A stretch of DNA of 64,000 nt from Patiria pectinifera. Lineage: Eukaryota; Echinodermata; Asteroidea; Valvatida; Asterinidae. This document shows positions 1 to 7,610 of this stretch, piece after piece. Made by a program: the position numbers and the translations under genes. Each line of letters begins with the position of its first letter. Position 1 is the first letter of the stretch. A model generated the notes under the pieces. The model did no database searches. It had not been told where the DNA came from and saw nothing but the letters and a program-made list of their open reading frames with translations. Location of the stretch: the NCBI GenBank assembly GCA_029964075.1, contig CM057148.1:30249916-30313915 (forward strand). Reading direction: 5' to 3'.

Positions 1-335
1 TCGGTGTTTTAATTTCTTAGAGGTGACCGATTTTGTGACTCCCTTGGCTTTTTTCAAGTTGATGTCAGCGGTTAAAATCGAGTACATTTTAGGTCTTATA
101 CAAACGACTTCTTTGATTATTTTACCTCCAAACTCGTCTTTAAATTTACCGATCACTTTCTTATTGGTTGGGTCGTACAAAGGATGATCCGTCGGATAAT
201 TCGAAAGGTCGTATTGTTGCCCGTTTTGCTGCATATCTTTGTATACGTCGTCCGTGTAGACGCTTAAGAGTAAACTGTCCGTGTCCGTATACAGTAATCT
301 GACTCGGTCTCCATACGTCACTTTCATTCGATTAT
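1..335 (-). CDS. Polymerase piece: motif C, runs off the left edge
   Basis: From about 335 down to position 1 the frame is fully open. It holds motif C YTDTDS (plus-strand positions 291-274), carrying the paired catalytic Asp residues of the palm. A downstream KKAKGV segment (about 45-30) corresponds to the Lys-rich motif that follows motif C in these polymerases. The end of the protein lies outside the window. Confidence 0.85.
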
Positions 336-725
336 AATAAAATCGTACATCAGCGTCTTTGAGAGATCTAATATACTCACTCCGCAGTAGATCGGTTTGT
401 TTAACACGGTTTTAGTCTTATACATTTCGACAAATGACAACTCGCATTCTTTAAAGATCGATGTCTGTTTGTAGTTTGGTTTAGACACTATCATTTTGTA
501 TCTTTTATGCTCATCCTCTCTGAGTAACTTTGCGTCCATTCTATTCCTAACGTCTTCCATCGTTTTTAAAAAAACGCTATTATTCATGAGTTTAAAAAAA
601 TCTTTTTCAAAGTTAAAAGTTGCTTTAGTTCTGAGTTGAGTGTTTTTGTCGATGTACGACTTCATCCAAGGCTTCTGTTTAAACCCCAAGACGCGATGTA
701 CTTTTTGAGTTTTAACTGAGCTCGA
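324..725 (-). CDS. Polymerase piece: fingers with motif B
   Basis: The frame enters near 725 with VHRVLGFKQKPWMKSYID and covers polymerase motif B, FEKDFFKLMNNSVFLKTM, which contacts the incoming nucleotide. In the family the residue after NSVF is normally Gly (NSVFGKT); here it is Leu (NSVFLKT), at about 565-570. This would be harmful if real, although it sits in a T/A homopolymer where a misread is possible. Downstream, LNKPIYCGVSILDLSKTLMY is the usual segment before motif C. The frame closes at 324 and continues in the neighbouring frame. Confidence 0.82.
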   Translation of the reverse strand, partial: SSSVKTQKVHRVLGFKQKPWMKSYIDKNTQLRTKATFNFEKDFFKLMNNSVFLKTMEDVRNRMDAKLLREDEHKRYKMIVSKPNYKQTSIFKECELSFVEMYKTKTVLNKPIYCGVSILDLSKTLMYDFIIIE

Positions 726-945
726 TATAAAGCTGTAAAGTGATGTAGTGCAAAACGTACTTGCGTTTGGGTTTTAGCGTGCCGGTTAATTTGGGTACTT
801 TGCTACTAGGCTCGGTATCCAATAATTCGTTTTGATAATCAGACATCCATTCTTGTGGTATGATTATGTTTTCTGGCGCTAGCGGGTAATCGTTGTGCCA
901 ATCGTGAAGAGCGGCTGGGTAATCGAGGTCCACCTCTAAAAATAA
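712..945 (-). CDS. Polymerase piece: palm/fingers linker
   Basis: This short piece opens near 945 and contains LDYPAALHDWHNDYPLAPEN and KYVLHYITLQLY, a segment that in this family lies directly between motif A and motif B. It has no catalytic residue of its own but is strongly diagnostic of the polymerase group. It closes at 712, and the protein continues in a different frame from about 725 (VHRVLGFKQKPW). Confidence 0.8.
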   Translation of the reverse strand, partial: LFLEVDLDYPAALHDWHNDYPLAPENIIIPQEWMSDYQNELLDTEPSSKVPKLTGTLKPKRKYVLHYITLQLYIELS

Positions 946-1955
946 CCCGTATCTGACGTTTTATCAATCGACATGATATACTCGGTATTAAATTCCTTAG
1001 GCTTTAACCACTTAAAATCTTTGTATGGCAAGTACTGGCTCATAGCCCAACCGTATAGGTTATTAGCGTCTAGATAGGTCACGTAACTCGTTGGTTTATC
1101 CGGATCGTGGTCGGGCAGATATTTATTGTTTGCTTTGTGATATCTCGCGCTACCGACGCTCGACATGCCTCCTCGTTTTGCTCTCTCAAAAAATAAATGT
1201 TTGTCTACGTCTTGCAATAGTTCGAGTTCTATCTGAGAATGTTTTAACAGTGCATCCCACGATAACCCGGGTGCGGTGAAATAATTAGCCGGATCTAACT
1301 TATAATTCTTTTTACACACGCGTCTAAAATTCTCAAACACGCCGGCTAGTAAAAACGTGTCGGTAGTCACGTACAAGTCGTGATATTCGCCCAAGTTTTT
1401 TACCTTAAACTCTTTCCACACTCGCCGAGCTCTGTCATAGTCTTCTCGCGATATCCCTTCGTCTTTTAGACTGCTGTAAAACTTTTCGATTGGTGGTAGA
1501 CTGGTCTCTTCAAATTTATCAAACGAGTCCATATATTCGTAAGGGTAAACTCCTTTTTGTAGTAAAAGGTCTAAACTCTCTGGCGAATTTTTAAAATGTT
1601 TTCTCAGTAAAGTAAACGACTCTTTTGGACAAGCTTTGACTAAGTTGTCAAGCGATGACGCCATAAAATTGAACGAGTCTATAAATCGTAGATTTCCGAT
1701 TGAAAACGAAATGTACTTTTCTGAATTTCTAGGGATACAGTTTATTTTACCTTTGCAAACAGAAATGCCTTGCATGATCAAATGCGCGTCGTAATTTTGT
1801 AAATTGTGTAATATGACCGGTATCGTAGTACAACCGGGTTTAACACGTAGCTTGGTGTTACAGTAGGCGTGCGCGGCACCTCTATATCTACCCGTGACGT
1901 GGCAGTGATCTCTCACCTTTCTAAATTTGTTGATTTTCTTTTGCATTCGAGACAT
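936..1955 (-). CDS. Polymerase piece: HNH-like module, exonuclease II/III, polymerase motif A
   Basis: This piece of about 330 residues carries an endonuclease-VII/HNH-like motif DHCHVTGRYRGAAHAYCN (residues about 16-33), exonuclease II NLQNYDAH (51-58), exonuclease III YVTTD (about 195-199), the RGGMSS segment between domains (about 261) and polymerase motif A DANNLYG (about 296-302). These define the catalytic centre for proofreading and the first metal-binding Asp of the polymerase. Fusion of an HNH-like zinc module between exonuclease motifs I and II is a known feature of this element-borne polymerase group. The first codons overlap the previous piece in another frame. The frame closes at 936, and the adjacent frame continues the protein from about 945 at a T run. 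Confidence 0.88.
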   Translation of the reverse strand: MSRMQKKINKFRKVRDHCHVTGRYRGAAHAYCNTKLRVKPGCTTIPVILHNLQNYDAHLIMQGISVCKGKINCIPRNSEKYISFSIGNLRFIDSFNFMASSLDNLVKACPKESFTLLRKHFKNSPESLDLLLQKGVYPYEYMDSFDKFEETSLPPIEKFYSSLKDEGISREDYDRARRVWKEFKVKNLGEYHDLYVTTDTFLLAGVFENFRRVCKKNYKLDPANYFTAPGLSWDALLKHSQIELELLQDVDKHLFFERAKRGGMSSVGSARYHKANNKYLPDHDPDKPTSYVTYLDANNLYGWAMSQYLPYKDFKWLKPKEFNTEYIMSIDKTSDTGYF

Positions 1956-3060
1956 TTAGACTCGATAAATCCATTTTGTTTTCGTACTGATGTTCTTTTA
2001 TTTGTTTTTCTGTTTTTGGTTTTTTGGGTTTCTGGCATTGACAGTTGCTCGAGTAATTGGGATAAATTGGTTTCTCGCAAATCCAACACGTGTTTGTTTT
2101 TTCGTGATGTTTTTTATCTCGCTCAGTAAATTCCATGGGTATGGGATTAGCAAATATGCAATTAATATCTCGTTGTAATTGTAACATCTGCTCTACAAAC
2201 TTAGTTGTGGCGTCTTTGCCCCTGTAAGTTTCTCCATACATATTTTCACCATCACATCTAACGACTACCAACGAATAACCGCTTGCTTTGTGAATGTTTG
2301 TCTTTTGCGTGTTTTCCTTTTTATCGTGCTGAGTTTTTTCTAGTACCGATTCAAAGTCGGCGTAAATGACAAATGGTGCGTCCTGTGCAAATCTGTGGTT
2401 TTTAAATTTTAATACGTTGTTCTCGGGAAAACGGATTTTAGACGGAGGTTTGTCTATTCCCTCACAATCTTGTTTGTGTCTGTCTAGTTTTTCTTGCGTT
2501 CCGTAGTGTGACAGACATCTTCTACAAAAATATTTCTTGTGTCGATCTGCCGTTACAGTATAAAATAATCTAGAAAATTGTTTTATCCAACAGTAGTGAC
2601 TCTTATCACCGTTGGAAAACAACAACAGATCGATAGCCTCAACGGTAGGATCTGTGTTTTTAGATAATGCCAATACATGTATGTTATCTTGTTCAGTATA
2701 ACCAAAAACATTTATTGACAGATTATTTTGTCTTTCTACCCTAGACATTTGATCCACTGGTGTGGGAAAGTCTATATTTTCGAATTTCAATCCATCGTTC
2801 GTGTTGTATATCGTAGTTCTCTCTTCATGGACCTGATATTTTGGGTTGTTTTCGATTCGCTGTTTTACTTTGTCCAAATATTTACGAAGAGCGGCCCTCA
2901 AACACCATCTCAAACATTCGTTGTCTTTGTTTTGTACGTTGATAATCGCCTTTTTATTTTTGAGATAGTCGGGTAGCTCTATGTAAGAACTACCTCCTGC
3001 TTGAGCATAACGGTTTACGTTAATGTAAAACGCGAGTATTTTATCGACTACCCAACCTGA
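1921..3060 (-). CDS. Polymerase piece: C2HC finger and exonuclease motif I
   Basis: The open frame enters near 3060 (GSGWVVDKIL, then SSYIELPDYL and ECLRWCLRAALRKY) and runs to a stop at 1921, so it is longer than the stretch starting at its first ATG (2913). Counting from that ATG, a C2HC zinc finger lies at residues about 130-150 (C130, C133, H146, C150). Exonuclease motif I is at 184-189 (YADFES, catalytic D186 and E188). A CWIC pair at about 276-279 probably supplies half the zinc ligands of the HNH-like module that continues in the next piece. The last residues before the stop are out of register with the family, and the frame changes near 1940 in an A-rich run. Confidence 0.85.
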   Translation of the reverse strand, partial: SGWVVDKILAFYINVNRYAQAGGSSYIELPDYLKNKKAIINVQNKDNECLRWCLRAALRKYLDKVKQRIENNPKYQVHEERTTIYNTNDGLKFENIDFPTPVDQMSRVERQNNLSINVFGYTEQDNIHVLALSKNTDPTVEAIDLLLFSNGDKSHYCWIKQFSRLFYTVTADRHKKYFCRRCLSHYGTQEKLDRHKQDCEGIDKPPSKIRFPENNVLKFKNHRFAQDAPFVIYADFESVLEKTQHDKKENTQKTNIHKASGYSLVVVRCDGENMYGETYRGKDATTKFVEQMLQLQRDINCIFANPIPMEFTERDKKHHEKTNTCWICEKPIYPNYSSNCQCQKPKKPKTEKQIKEHQYENKMDLSSLNVSNAKENQQI

Positions 3061-3710
3061 TCCTCGATTTGTATGACTCGCGTGTTTTTCTTTACTTGAT
3101 CGATCGCTGCTTTAAGAATTTGCTTTACCTGACTCTCCCTCAAAATAACCACATTGTTACTGATAAAGGTAAATTCAGCAGTCACCCGTTCTCCATCAGG
3201 TACATTTTTAACGTATCTCACTGTAATCGCAATCTGAACCTTAATGTTAGTGAGTTCTCTCAGTTCTGATACGACTTTGCTTTCGATCTGTCGCTCGTGA
3301 GTGCGAAAAAACAGTTCAACGTCATTATTAAACTGTCTCGGAATCAGTTCCCAGTTTCGAAAGTTATTTCTAAACCTTCTCGTACCTCTGAAGTCAGCCT
3401 CTTGAAAATCTTCGGGAGATTTAAATCTCTTGATCGCTGAGAATAAATCTTTTTTCAAAAATCGACCATTATAACCAGTCGGTACGTATTCTAGATTGTG
3501 TTCATCTACAATCTGTTTGAGCTCATGTAGTGTCTTTTTCCTCAAGTTTTTAAATTTACTCTCTTCAGCCCTTATGGCTTGAATATAGTCTCGACGAGTA
3601 TAATTTTCTCGTTCATCGATCTCTATATTATTTTGATCAACGTAACTCTTCAATGCAGCCTTGACCCACCGCGAATAGCCTTTAGGTGATGGTTTTGAGT
3701 TGGTCTCCAT
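3048..3710 (-). CDS. N-terminal piece of the polymerase
   Basis: This 220-residue piece starts at an ATG (3710) just after an AT-rich stretch and begins METNSKPSPKGYSRWVK. It is rich in Lys and Arg. Residues about 55-90 (LHELKQIVDEHNLEYVPTG region) resemble a small SAP/Rho-N-like helix pair, which is only an inference. Members of this polymerase family in marine invertebrates commonly carry such a basic N-terminal extension before the exonuclease domain. The frame closes at 3048, but the neighbouring frame, which overlaps it near 3060, continues straight into the typical GSGWVVDKIL segment. I therefore read this as the front of one protein rather than a separate gene. The break coincides with a short G run. 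Confidence 0.75.
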   Translation of the reverse strand: METNSKPSPKGYSRWVKAALKSYVDQNNIEIDERENYTRRDYIQAIRAEESKFKNLRKKTLHELKQIVDEHNLEYVPTGYNGRFLKKDLFSAIKRFKSPEDFQEADFRGTRRFRNNFRNWELIPRQFNNDVELFFRTHERQIESKVVSELRELTNIKVQIAITVRYVKNVPDGERVTAEFTFISNNVVILRESQVKQILKAAIDQVKKNTRVIQIEDQVG

Positions 3711-3882
3711 TTAATATATATATATAGATATTATCTATTCAAATATGGACTAGATAATATTTTTTTTATTTAATTTTTTTTGAATAAATCCAAAATGTTT
3801 ATCCACTGACATCAAAATTAGACTCGGGAATAAAGAGGGCCAACTTTGAATTACAAGTACATGTACATTGGAAGTGAGTTGA

Positions 3883-3897
3883 CACTCTTCGAGAGTG
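3883..3897. repeat. Small hairpin, first of four in the divergent intergenic region
   Basis: Arms CACTCT and AGAGTG flank a three-base loop. It is short and would mean little alone, but it starts a run of four consecutive hairpins. Confidence 0.6.
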
Positions 3898-3914
3898 CAT
3901 GAGAATGCATATGA

Positions 3915-3950
3915 ATAGATTTTGAACGGCCTTGACCGTACAAAATCTAT
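3915..3950. repeat. Hairpin with 10+4 bp stem
   Basis: ATAGATTTTG pairs with CAAAATCTAT, followed by a single mismatch, then ACGG with CCGT and a six-base loop. This is the second hairpin in the region between the polymerase and the divergent unit. Confidence 0.8.
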
Positions 3951-3959
3951 CATGCTTGA

Positions 3960-4011
3960 AATGGGAATTTCCCAGTACAATTACGCACAATTGTACTGGA
4001 AAATTCCCATT
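3960..4011. repeat. 23-bp inverted repeat with six-base loop
   Basis: The left arm 3960-3982 and right arm 3989-4011 are reverse complements with one mismatch, separated by ACGCAC. A further CAATTGTG-type sequence follows immediately to the right. Confidence 0.9.
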
Positions 4012-4076
4012 GCACAATTGTGTGTTGTGTAAACCCCAGTTCTATTAAACTGATCAGTCATAATTGGTCATCACAT

Positions 4077-4144
4077 TGTTTCATAAGTGGTGGAAATTTT
4101 GGAATTTTCTAGAAAATTCCAAAATTTCCACCACTTATGAAACA
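4077..4144. repeat. Perfect 68-bp palindrome
   Basis: Every base from 4077 to 4110 pairs with 4111-4144, centred on TTCTAGAA, with no loop. A perfect palindrome of this length is unlikely by chance. It lies about 370 bp upstream of the polymerase ATG on one side and about 35 bp upstream of a TATA box on the other. It may be a replication origin, a resolved hairpin end, or a two-way promoter element; the sequence cannot decide between these. Confidence 0.95.
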
Positions 4145-4177
4145 CTACATGTATGATCATGACTAATCATTTTTGGT

Positions 4178-4185
4178 TATATAAG
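4178..4185 (+). promoter_or_regulatory. TATA box of the divergent plus-strand unit
   Basis: TATATAAG is followed about 30 bp downstream by a likely start region near 4208-4215, then by a short exon ending in a good splice donor. It stands right next to the 68-bp palindrome, which supports a compact element promoter. Confidence 0.65.
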
Positions 4186-4209
4186 TAGACAAATGAAAAG
4201 CCCTGCCAT

Positions 4210-4507
4210 TCAACAGACATTCTACCCAGCAGATAGACTTTCATCAGCCTAGCAGCATCAACAACTGCAGTAATATCTACACTTGTTTTAATCAAGCAAC
4301 CCCCACTGAAAAGGTAAACTATAAGCTATGGTTTTTACTAGAATTTTTAATAAAAGTATGCGAGGGAGCTGTACAGCACGTAACAAAGTTTTTAAGTGAA
4401 CTTTTAACTGTATAAATCATTATTATTTGTTCAGATCCTAAAAGAGGAATCGATCGAGACACAACGTATATCCAGCAATCTAAACAAGTTGTCTGCACCA
4501 TCAAAAG
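4210..4507 (+). other. Two non-coding leader exons of the plus-strand unit
   Basis: Exon 1 runs from about 4210 to 4313 and ends AAAAG before GTAAAC. Exon 2 (4435-4507) begins after a pyrimidine-rich TTTGTTCAG acceptor and again ends AAAAG before GTAAAC. The repeated donor sequence, and the acceptor in front of the 92-codon gene at 4923, make a three-exon 5' end plausible. No long frame is open in either exon. The splice sites are inferred, not proven. Confidence 0.5.
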
Positions 4508-4929
4508 GTAAACATAAATATTCACCCTTGACTAGTGTGGTATATTACCCGTAAATTGTATGAAAGGTACTCACAATAATCGGAAGTAAACGACACAATT
4601 TTGCAGTAGCGCGTACAAGACTCACGTTCCACACAACAACCTTTTACAATTTCAACCCTGGAGGGCACTATCACACAAATGCATGTCGACTAGATTTTTG
4701 AGGAAGGATATGAGCAGTTGCAAAGCACATAACATTTTTTTTGTAAATAACTTTCAACTTTTTAGTATTTGTATTTTTCTGATACAAAAGCAATCATGAC
4801 TACTATTTGTAACAAAAGTTTGTCCAAATACTACATCAAAATTACCATTTCATAAAAAGGATGAAAATATATATATGCCACTTTATTTATTATTATTTTT
4901 TTTTTGTTCTCTCTCTTTTTAGAAACACT

Positions 4930-5208
4930 ATGGAGATTCCACGGCAGACCATTGAGATGACTCACGTTGAGGAGGGTCTGAACGAGGCAAACGAAATCGT
5001 TTCCTCGTTCAGCGACTGGTGTGTTGCGGGGTTCGCTCAGTGTCTACAGGTATTAGCACAGGTAAAAGGACTGATGGCCGCGACTCCACAGTTTAAGGAT
5101 GACGTTGAAGCCCTTCAGCGCCGTTTTCGTAGTCCACCACCACTCCCCATTTTAGAAATACATGAACCTGAAGATGAGCAGCCTCCAGTACCAAAAAAAA
5201 AGCTGTAA
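4930..5208 (+). CDS. Small acidic protein with C-terminal basic tail, function unknown
   Basis: I do not recognise this 92-residue protein. It starts at the ATG (4930) seven bases after a CTCTCTTTTTAG splice acceptor and reads MEIPRQTIEMTHVEEGLNEA at its N-terminus. Residues about 10-70 are predicted helical (EEGLNEANEIVSSF, LQVLAQVKGLMA). The tail is Pro/Glu-rich (PPPLPILEIHEPEDEQPPVP) and ends KKKL, which could be a nuclear signal. Codon use is more GC-rich than the flanks, supporting real coding. It is transcribed away from the polymerase and is probably an accessory gene of the same element. Capsid, protease and ATPase motifs are absent. Confidence 0.6.
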   Translation: MEIPRQTIEMTHVEEGLNEANEIVSSFSDWCVAGFAQCLQVLAQVKGLMAATPQFKDDVEALQRRFRSPPPLPILEIHEPEDEQPPVPKKKL

Positions 5209-5231
5209 ATTACCATGAAATCTATAACAAA

Positions 5232-5622
5232 ATGACGAATAGTTATAAACCACGGCGGCAGCAAGAAAATGGGGATATTCCAGAAGTAACGGTAGATCAA
5301 CGTTATAGATTAAGTTATTTAGAAAAATGCTTAAAGGACTGTGATGAAATATACAAACAGGGGGAAAACAGGGCTCTGTTAAACGCAGCAAGGTTTGGGC
5401 ATTGGTTGGAAGTTTCTTTTAAAACATTTCAAAAGGATAAAAAAGGAGGGTACTTTCGCCGAACTTCGATTCATGGTTGAAAAACAATTGTGGCATTGGA
5501 AAAAGGTGGGCTAGGGTATTGAGAAAATTTTACGATCTGGTACTTATTTATCCCCAATTACTTCACTGCCGCCTTCCTTAACTTTTTCAAAAAAACAAAA
5601 CGCATATAGTAAATATCTTTAG
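5232..5622 (+). pseudogene. Second accessory frame of the element, broken by frame changes
   Basis: The intact start (ATG 5232) lies 23 bases after the preceding stop and reads RRQQENGDIPEVTVDQRYRL, then ALLNAARFGHWLEV and FKTFQKDKK. It stops at 5480, but the protein-like character carries on in shifting frames: FAELRFMVEKQLWHWKKV in one (about 5443-5511), then WARVLRKFYDLVLIYPQLLH in another (5507-5578). The pattern of a GxWL segment, a Trp-rich segment and an Arg-Lys...YP..L segment recalls small helical accessory proteins found beside element-borne polymerases in corals and anemones; I state that from memory and hold it loosely. At least two one-base frame changes are needed, as in the polymerase. 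Confidence 0.5.
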
Positions 5623-5741
5623 CATAGACACAACTACAGTTGAAAAATGGCCACACAGATTTCAATGCGATTTCAATCACTGTGGTCCTCGTACATAGGT
5701 AGTTTGATTTTTTAACACAATGTCTAGATGTCATTGACCTC

Positions 5742-6290
5742 GAGAGGAGAAGTATGCTTCTCTTTGCTAATAATACTGATGACATCATTCTTATCGATGA
5801 AACTTATTACAGTTAGAGGAGAAGTATGCTTCCCTTTGCTAATAATACTGATGACATCATTCTTATCGATGAAACTTAATTTACAGTTAGAGGAAGCAAG
5901 CTTCCCTTTGCTAATAATACTGATGACATCATTCTTATCGATGAAACTTAATTTACAGTTAGAGGGAAGCAAGCTTCCTTTGCTAATAATACTGATGACA
6001 TCATTCTTATCGATGAAACTTATTACAGTTAGAGGAAGCAAGCTTCCTTTGCTAATAATACTGATGACATCATTCTTATCGATGAAACTTATTACAGTTA
6101 GAGGAAGCAAGCTTCCTTTGCTAATAATACTGATGACATCATTCTTATCGATGAAACTTATTACAGTTAGAGGGAAGCAAGCTTCCTTTGCTAATAATAC
6201 TGATGACATCATTCTTATCGATGAAACTTATTACAGTTAGAGGAAGCAAGCTTCCCTTTGCTAATAATACTGATGACATCATTCTTAATC
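5742..6290. repeat. Minisatellite, eight copies of a 69-73 bp unit
   Basis: The core GCTAATAATACTGATGACAT starts at 5766, 5839, 5910, 5982, 6051, 6120, 6190 and 6260, giving periods of 73, 71, 72, 69, 69, 70 and 70 bp. Each unit includes ATCATTCTTATCGATGAAAC and an AAGCAAGCTTCC-like inverted piece. The final copy is cut after the ATCATTCTTA. Long frames are open on both strands only because the unit is close to a multiple of three; they are not genes. The array lies between the accessory frames and the poly(A) signal, so it may be part of the 3' UTR. Confidence 0.95.
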
Positions 6291-6352
6291 TATGTTTATT
6301 AGATTATATTTGTTCAAGTTACATGTTTGTAATGGTTAAGTCATACTTTTTG

Positions 6353-6363
6353 AATAAAATAAA
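6353..6363 (+). terminator. Poly(A) signal of the plus-strand unit
   Basis: AATAAAATAAA contains two overlapping AATAAA hexamers just downstream of the minisatellite and is followed by an AT-rich stretch. It is the first good poly(A) signal after the accessory frames. Confidence 0.45.
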
Positions 6364-6544
6364 CAACTCAGACATGTAAACCTAAGAAAACGTGTTGTTT
6401 AAATTTATTTGTAAGTATTGATAGGAGGCATACCAGTCGCTACGAGTCTAAATAGAGATCTTCAAGACGGCGACTGGTAAGAGCCTGGTCTGGGGCCTAG
6501 ACAGAGGGAGATATGGGGTTTGTCGCCGTACCCCCCACTTATAA

Positions 6545-6740
6545 TATAACAACTCGGAGAGAGAAGAGATATATTTGGGGAGCTAGAGGGGAGATATATT
6601 TGGGGAGTGGGGAGAGAGAGGGGTGGGGGTAGAGAGAGAGAGGGAAGGGGGGGTGGGGAGGGGGAAGAGGAGGGGGATCTATTTTGGAGGGGGTCATTTG
6701 GAGGGGAGGGGGGTAATTACGGAGGGAAAGATAATGGGAT
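6545..6740 (+). repeat. Purine-rich G/A tract
   Basis: Almost 200 bases are nearly pure G and A, with GAGAGAGAG and GGGGAGGGG runs. Such tracts can form triplex or G-quadruplex DNA and often mis-assemble. The open frames here, for example the Pro-rich one on the minus strand, are by-products of composition. Confidence 0.85.
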
Positions 6741-7074
6741 TTGGAATAGTGCCTGTCCATCTCCCTACTAATGGCCCTGTAATTCTCTTGTTATAAAAAA
6801 AAAACTCTTCCGTAATCCAATTTAAAATATCCCACACCAAAAGTCCATCATATAAAGAAATATTACTAATCTGTTTTATTTTTTATTGTATTCAAATATA
6901 GGTTTCAGACAAGTTATTTGATTAAATACCTCCATATTAATGATGTGCTCTCGATGATCTTCATTAAGTTATTTTGTTTCTCTTAATTAAAGAGATTTCA
7001 AGTTGTATGTTGTATTTCAACGGACTACTTTGTTCTCTTTCTTGCGTTTTTTTATTCTCTTTCTGCATACACAC

Positions 7075-7265
7075 ACACGCATCTTCGTCAATCGTGGACC
7101 CCGTATTGTCCCTAATCCTCATTCGTTAGTGTATGCCCTAACTTTTTAGCAACATCTCTCATTGGTTTTGTACACAAATTTCAATCGTGGACGTTCGGTC
7201 AATCGTGGACATATTGTTTATTCCCTAACCCTTTGTCCTAGGTCCACAATTGCCGACGTTTACAC
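7075..7265 (-). repeat. Dispersed repeat carrying the GTCCACGATTG motif
   Basis: Read on the minus strand this matches the segment at 22580-22930: CCACGATTGACCG, ACAAAACCAATGAGAG, AAAGTTAG, GAGGATTAGGGACAATA and GGGGTCCACGATTG occur in the same order. No coding frame or clear terminal repeat is visible, so it is an unclassified non-autonomous repeat family. Confidence 0.65.
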
Positions 7266-7450
7266 TCACACTGGCATACTCATTAAAACACTTCGTTTCT
7301 GCGGGCCTCGTCTCTGGAATGCCATTGATTAATCTACTTAATCTCTTAAGGAACTGATCGATTATGATCAAGTTCAAGCAGCGTTTCAGATCAGGTGTCT
7401 CGGCCTCCTGCTGCACTTCAAGCCATTTGTGGAAGTTCAGCTGAGCCGAT
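7265..7450 (+). pseudogene. LINE reverse-transcriptase C-terminal remnant
   Basis: One plus-strand frame contains TLRFCGPRLWNAID, the GP.LWN signature found at the C-terminal end of many non-LTR retrotransposon ORF2 proteins. It is interrupted by stops and frame changes and continues weakly to about 7450. It is too short to assign to a clade. Confidence 0.55.
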
Positions 7451-7610
7451 TTGCGAATCCGTTAAATGATCATCTCCTCTCTTTGAGTCGGTCTTGAACT
7501 TGAGACGGTCGGCCTGTGGAGTCAAACAGTAACGATGTTTGATCACCTCACCTATTTTGCCCAAAGACCTGCTCTTCGGTCTCACTGAGCAAGTGAAATT
7601 CCTTCTGGGC

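Larger units (their letters stand above)
1..3710 (-). pseudogene. Protein-primed-type family B DNA polymerase of a Polinton/Maverick-like element, frame-broken and cut by the window edge
   Basis: Together the minus-strand pieces encode a DNA polymerase with 3'-5' proofreading of the viral/organellar type B family (DNA_pol_B_2), which copies the element's own DNA. In order from the N-terminus I see a basic N-terminal region, a C2HC finger, exonuclease motif I, an HNH-like zinc module, exonuclease motifs II and III, polymerase motif A, motif B and motif C. All family landmarks are present in the correct order over about 1,230 codons, and the C-terminus lies beyond position 1. At least five one-base frame changes separate the pieces (near 3060, 1940, 945, 720 and 330), yet no in-frame nonsense codon is seen inside a piece. 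Several breaks lie in short homopolymers. The copy is therefore either recently dead or misread. An integrase, protease or capsid gene that would prove a Polinton is not visible; these would lie to the left. Confidence 0.9.

Noticed and set aside
1..3710. Programmed ribosomal frameshifting in the polymerase
   Set aside because: At least five shifts in one gene, without conserved slippery sites, are far more than any known programmed case.
3883..4144. CRISPR-like repeats
   Set aside because: The hairpins differ in sequence and size, there are no equal spacers, and the DNA is eukaryotic.
5724..6379. Long open frames on both strands (up to 170 codons)
   Set aside because: They are translations of the 69-73 bp minisatellite and exist only because the unit is close to a multiple of three.
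6539..6760. Pro/Ser-rich small protein
   Set aside because: It is a translation of the purine tract.
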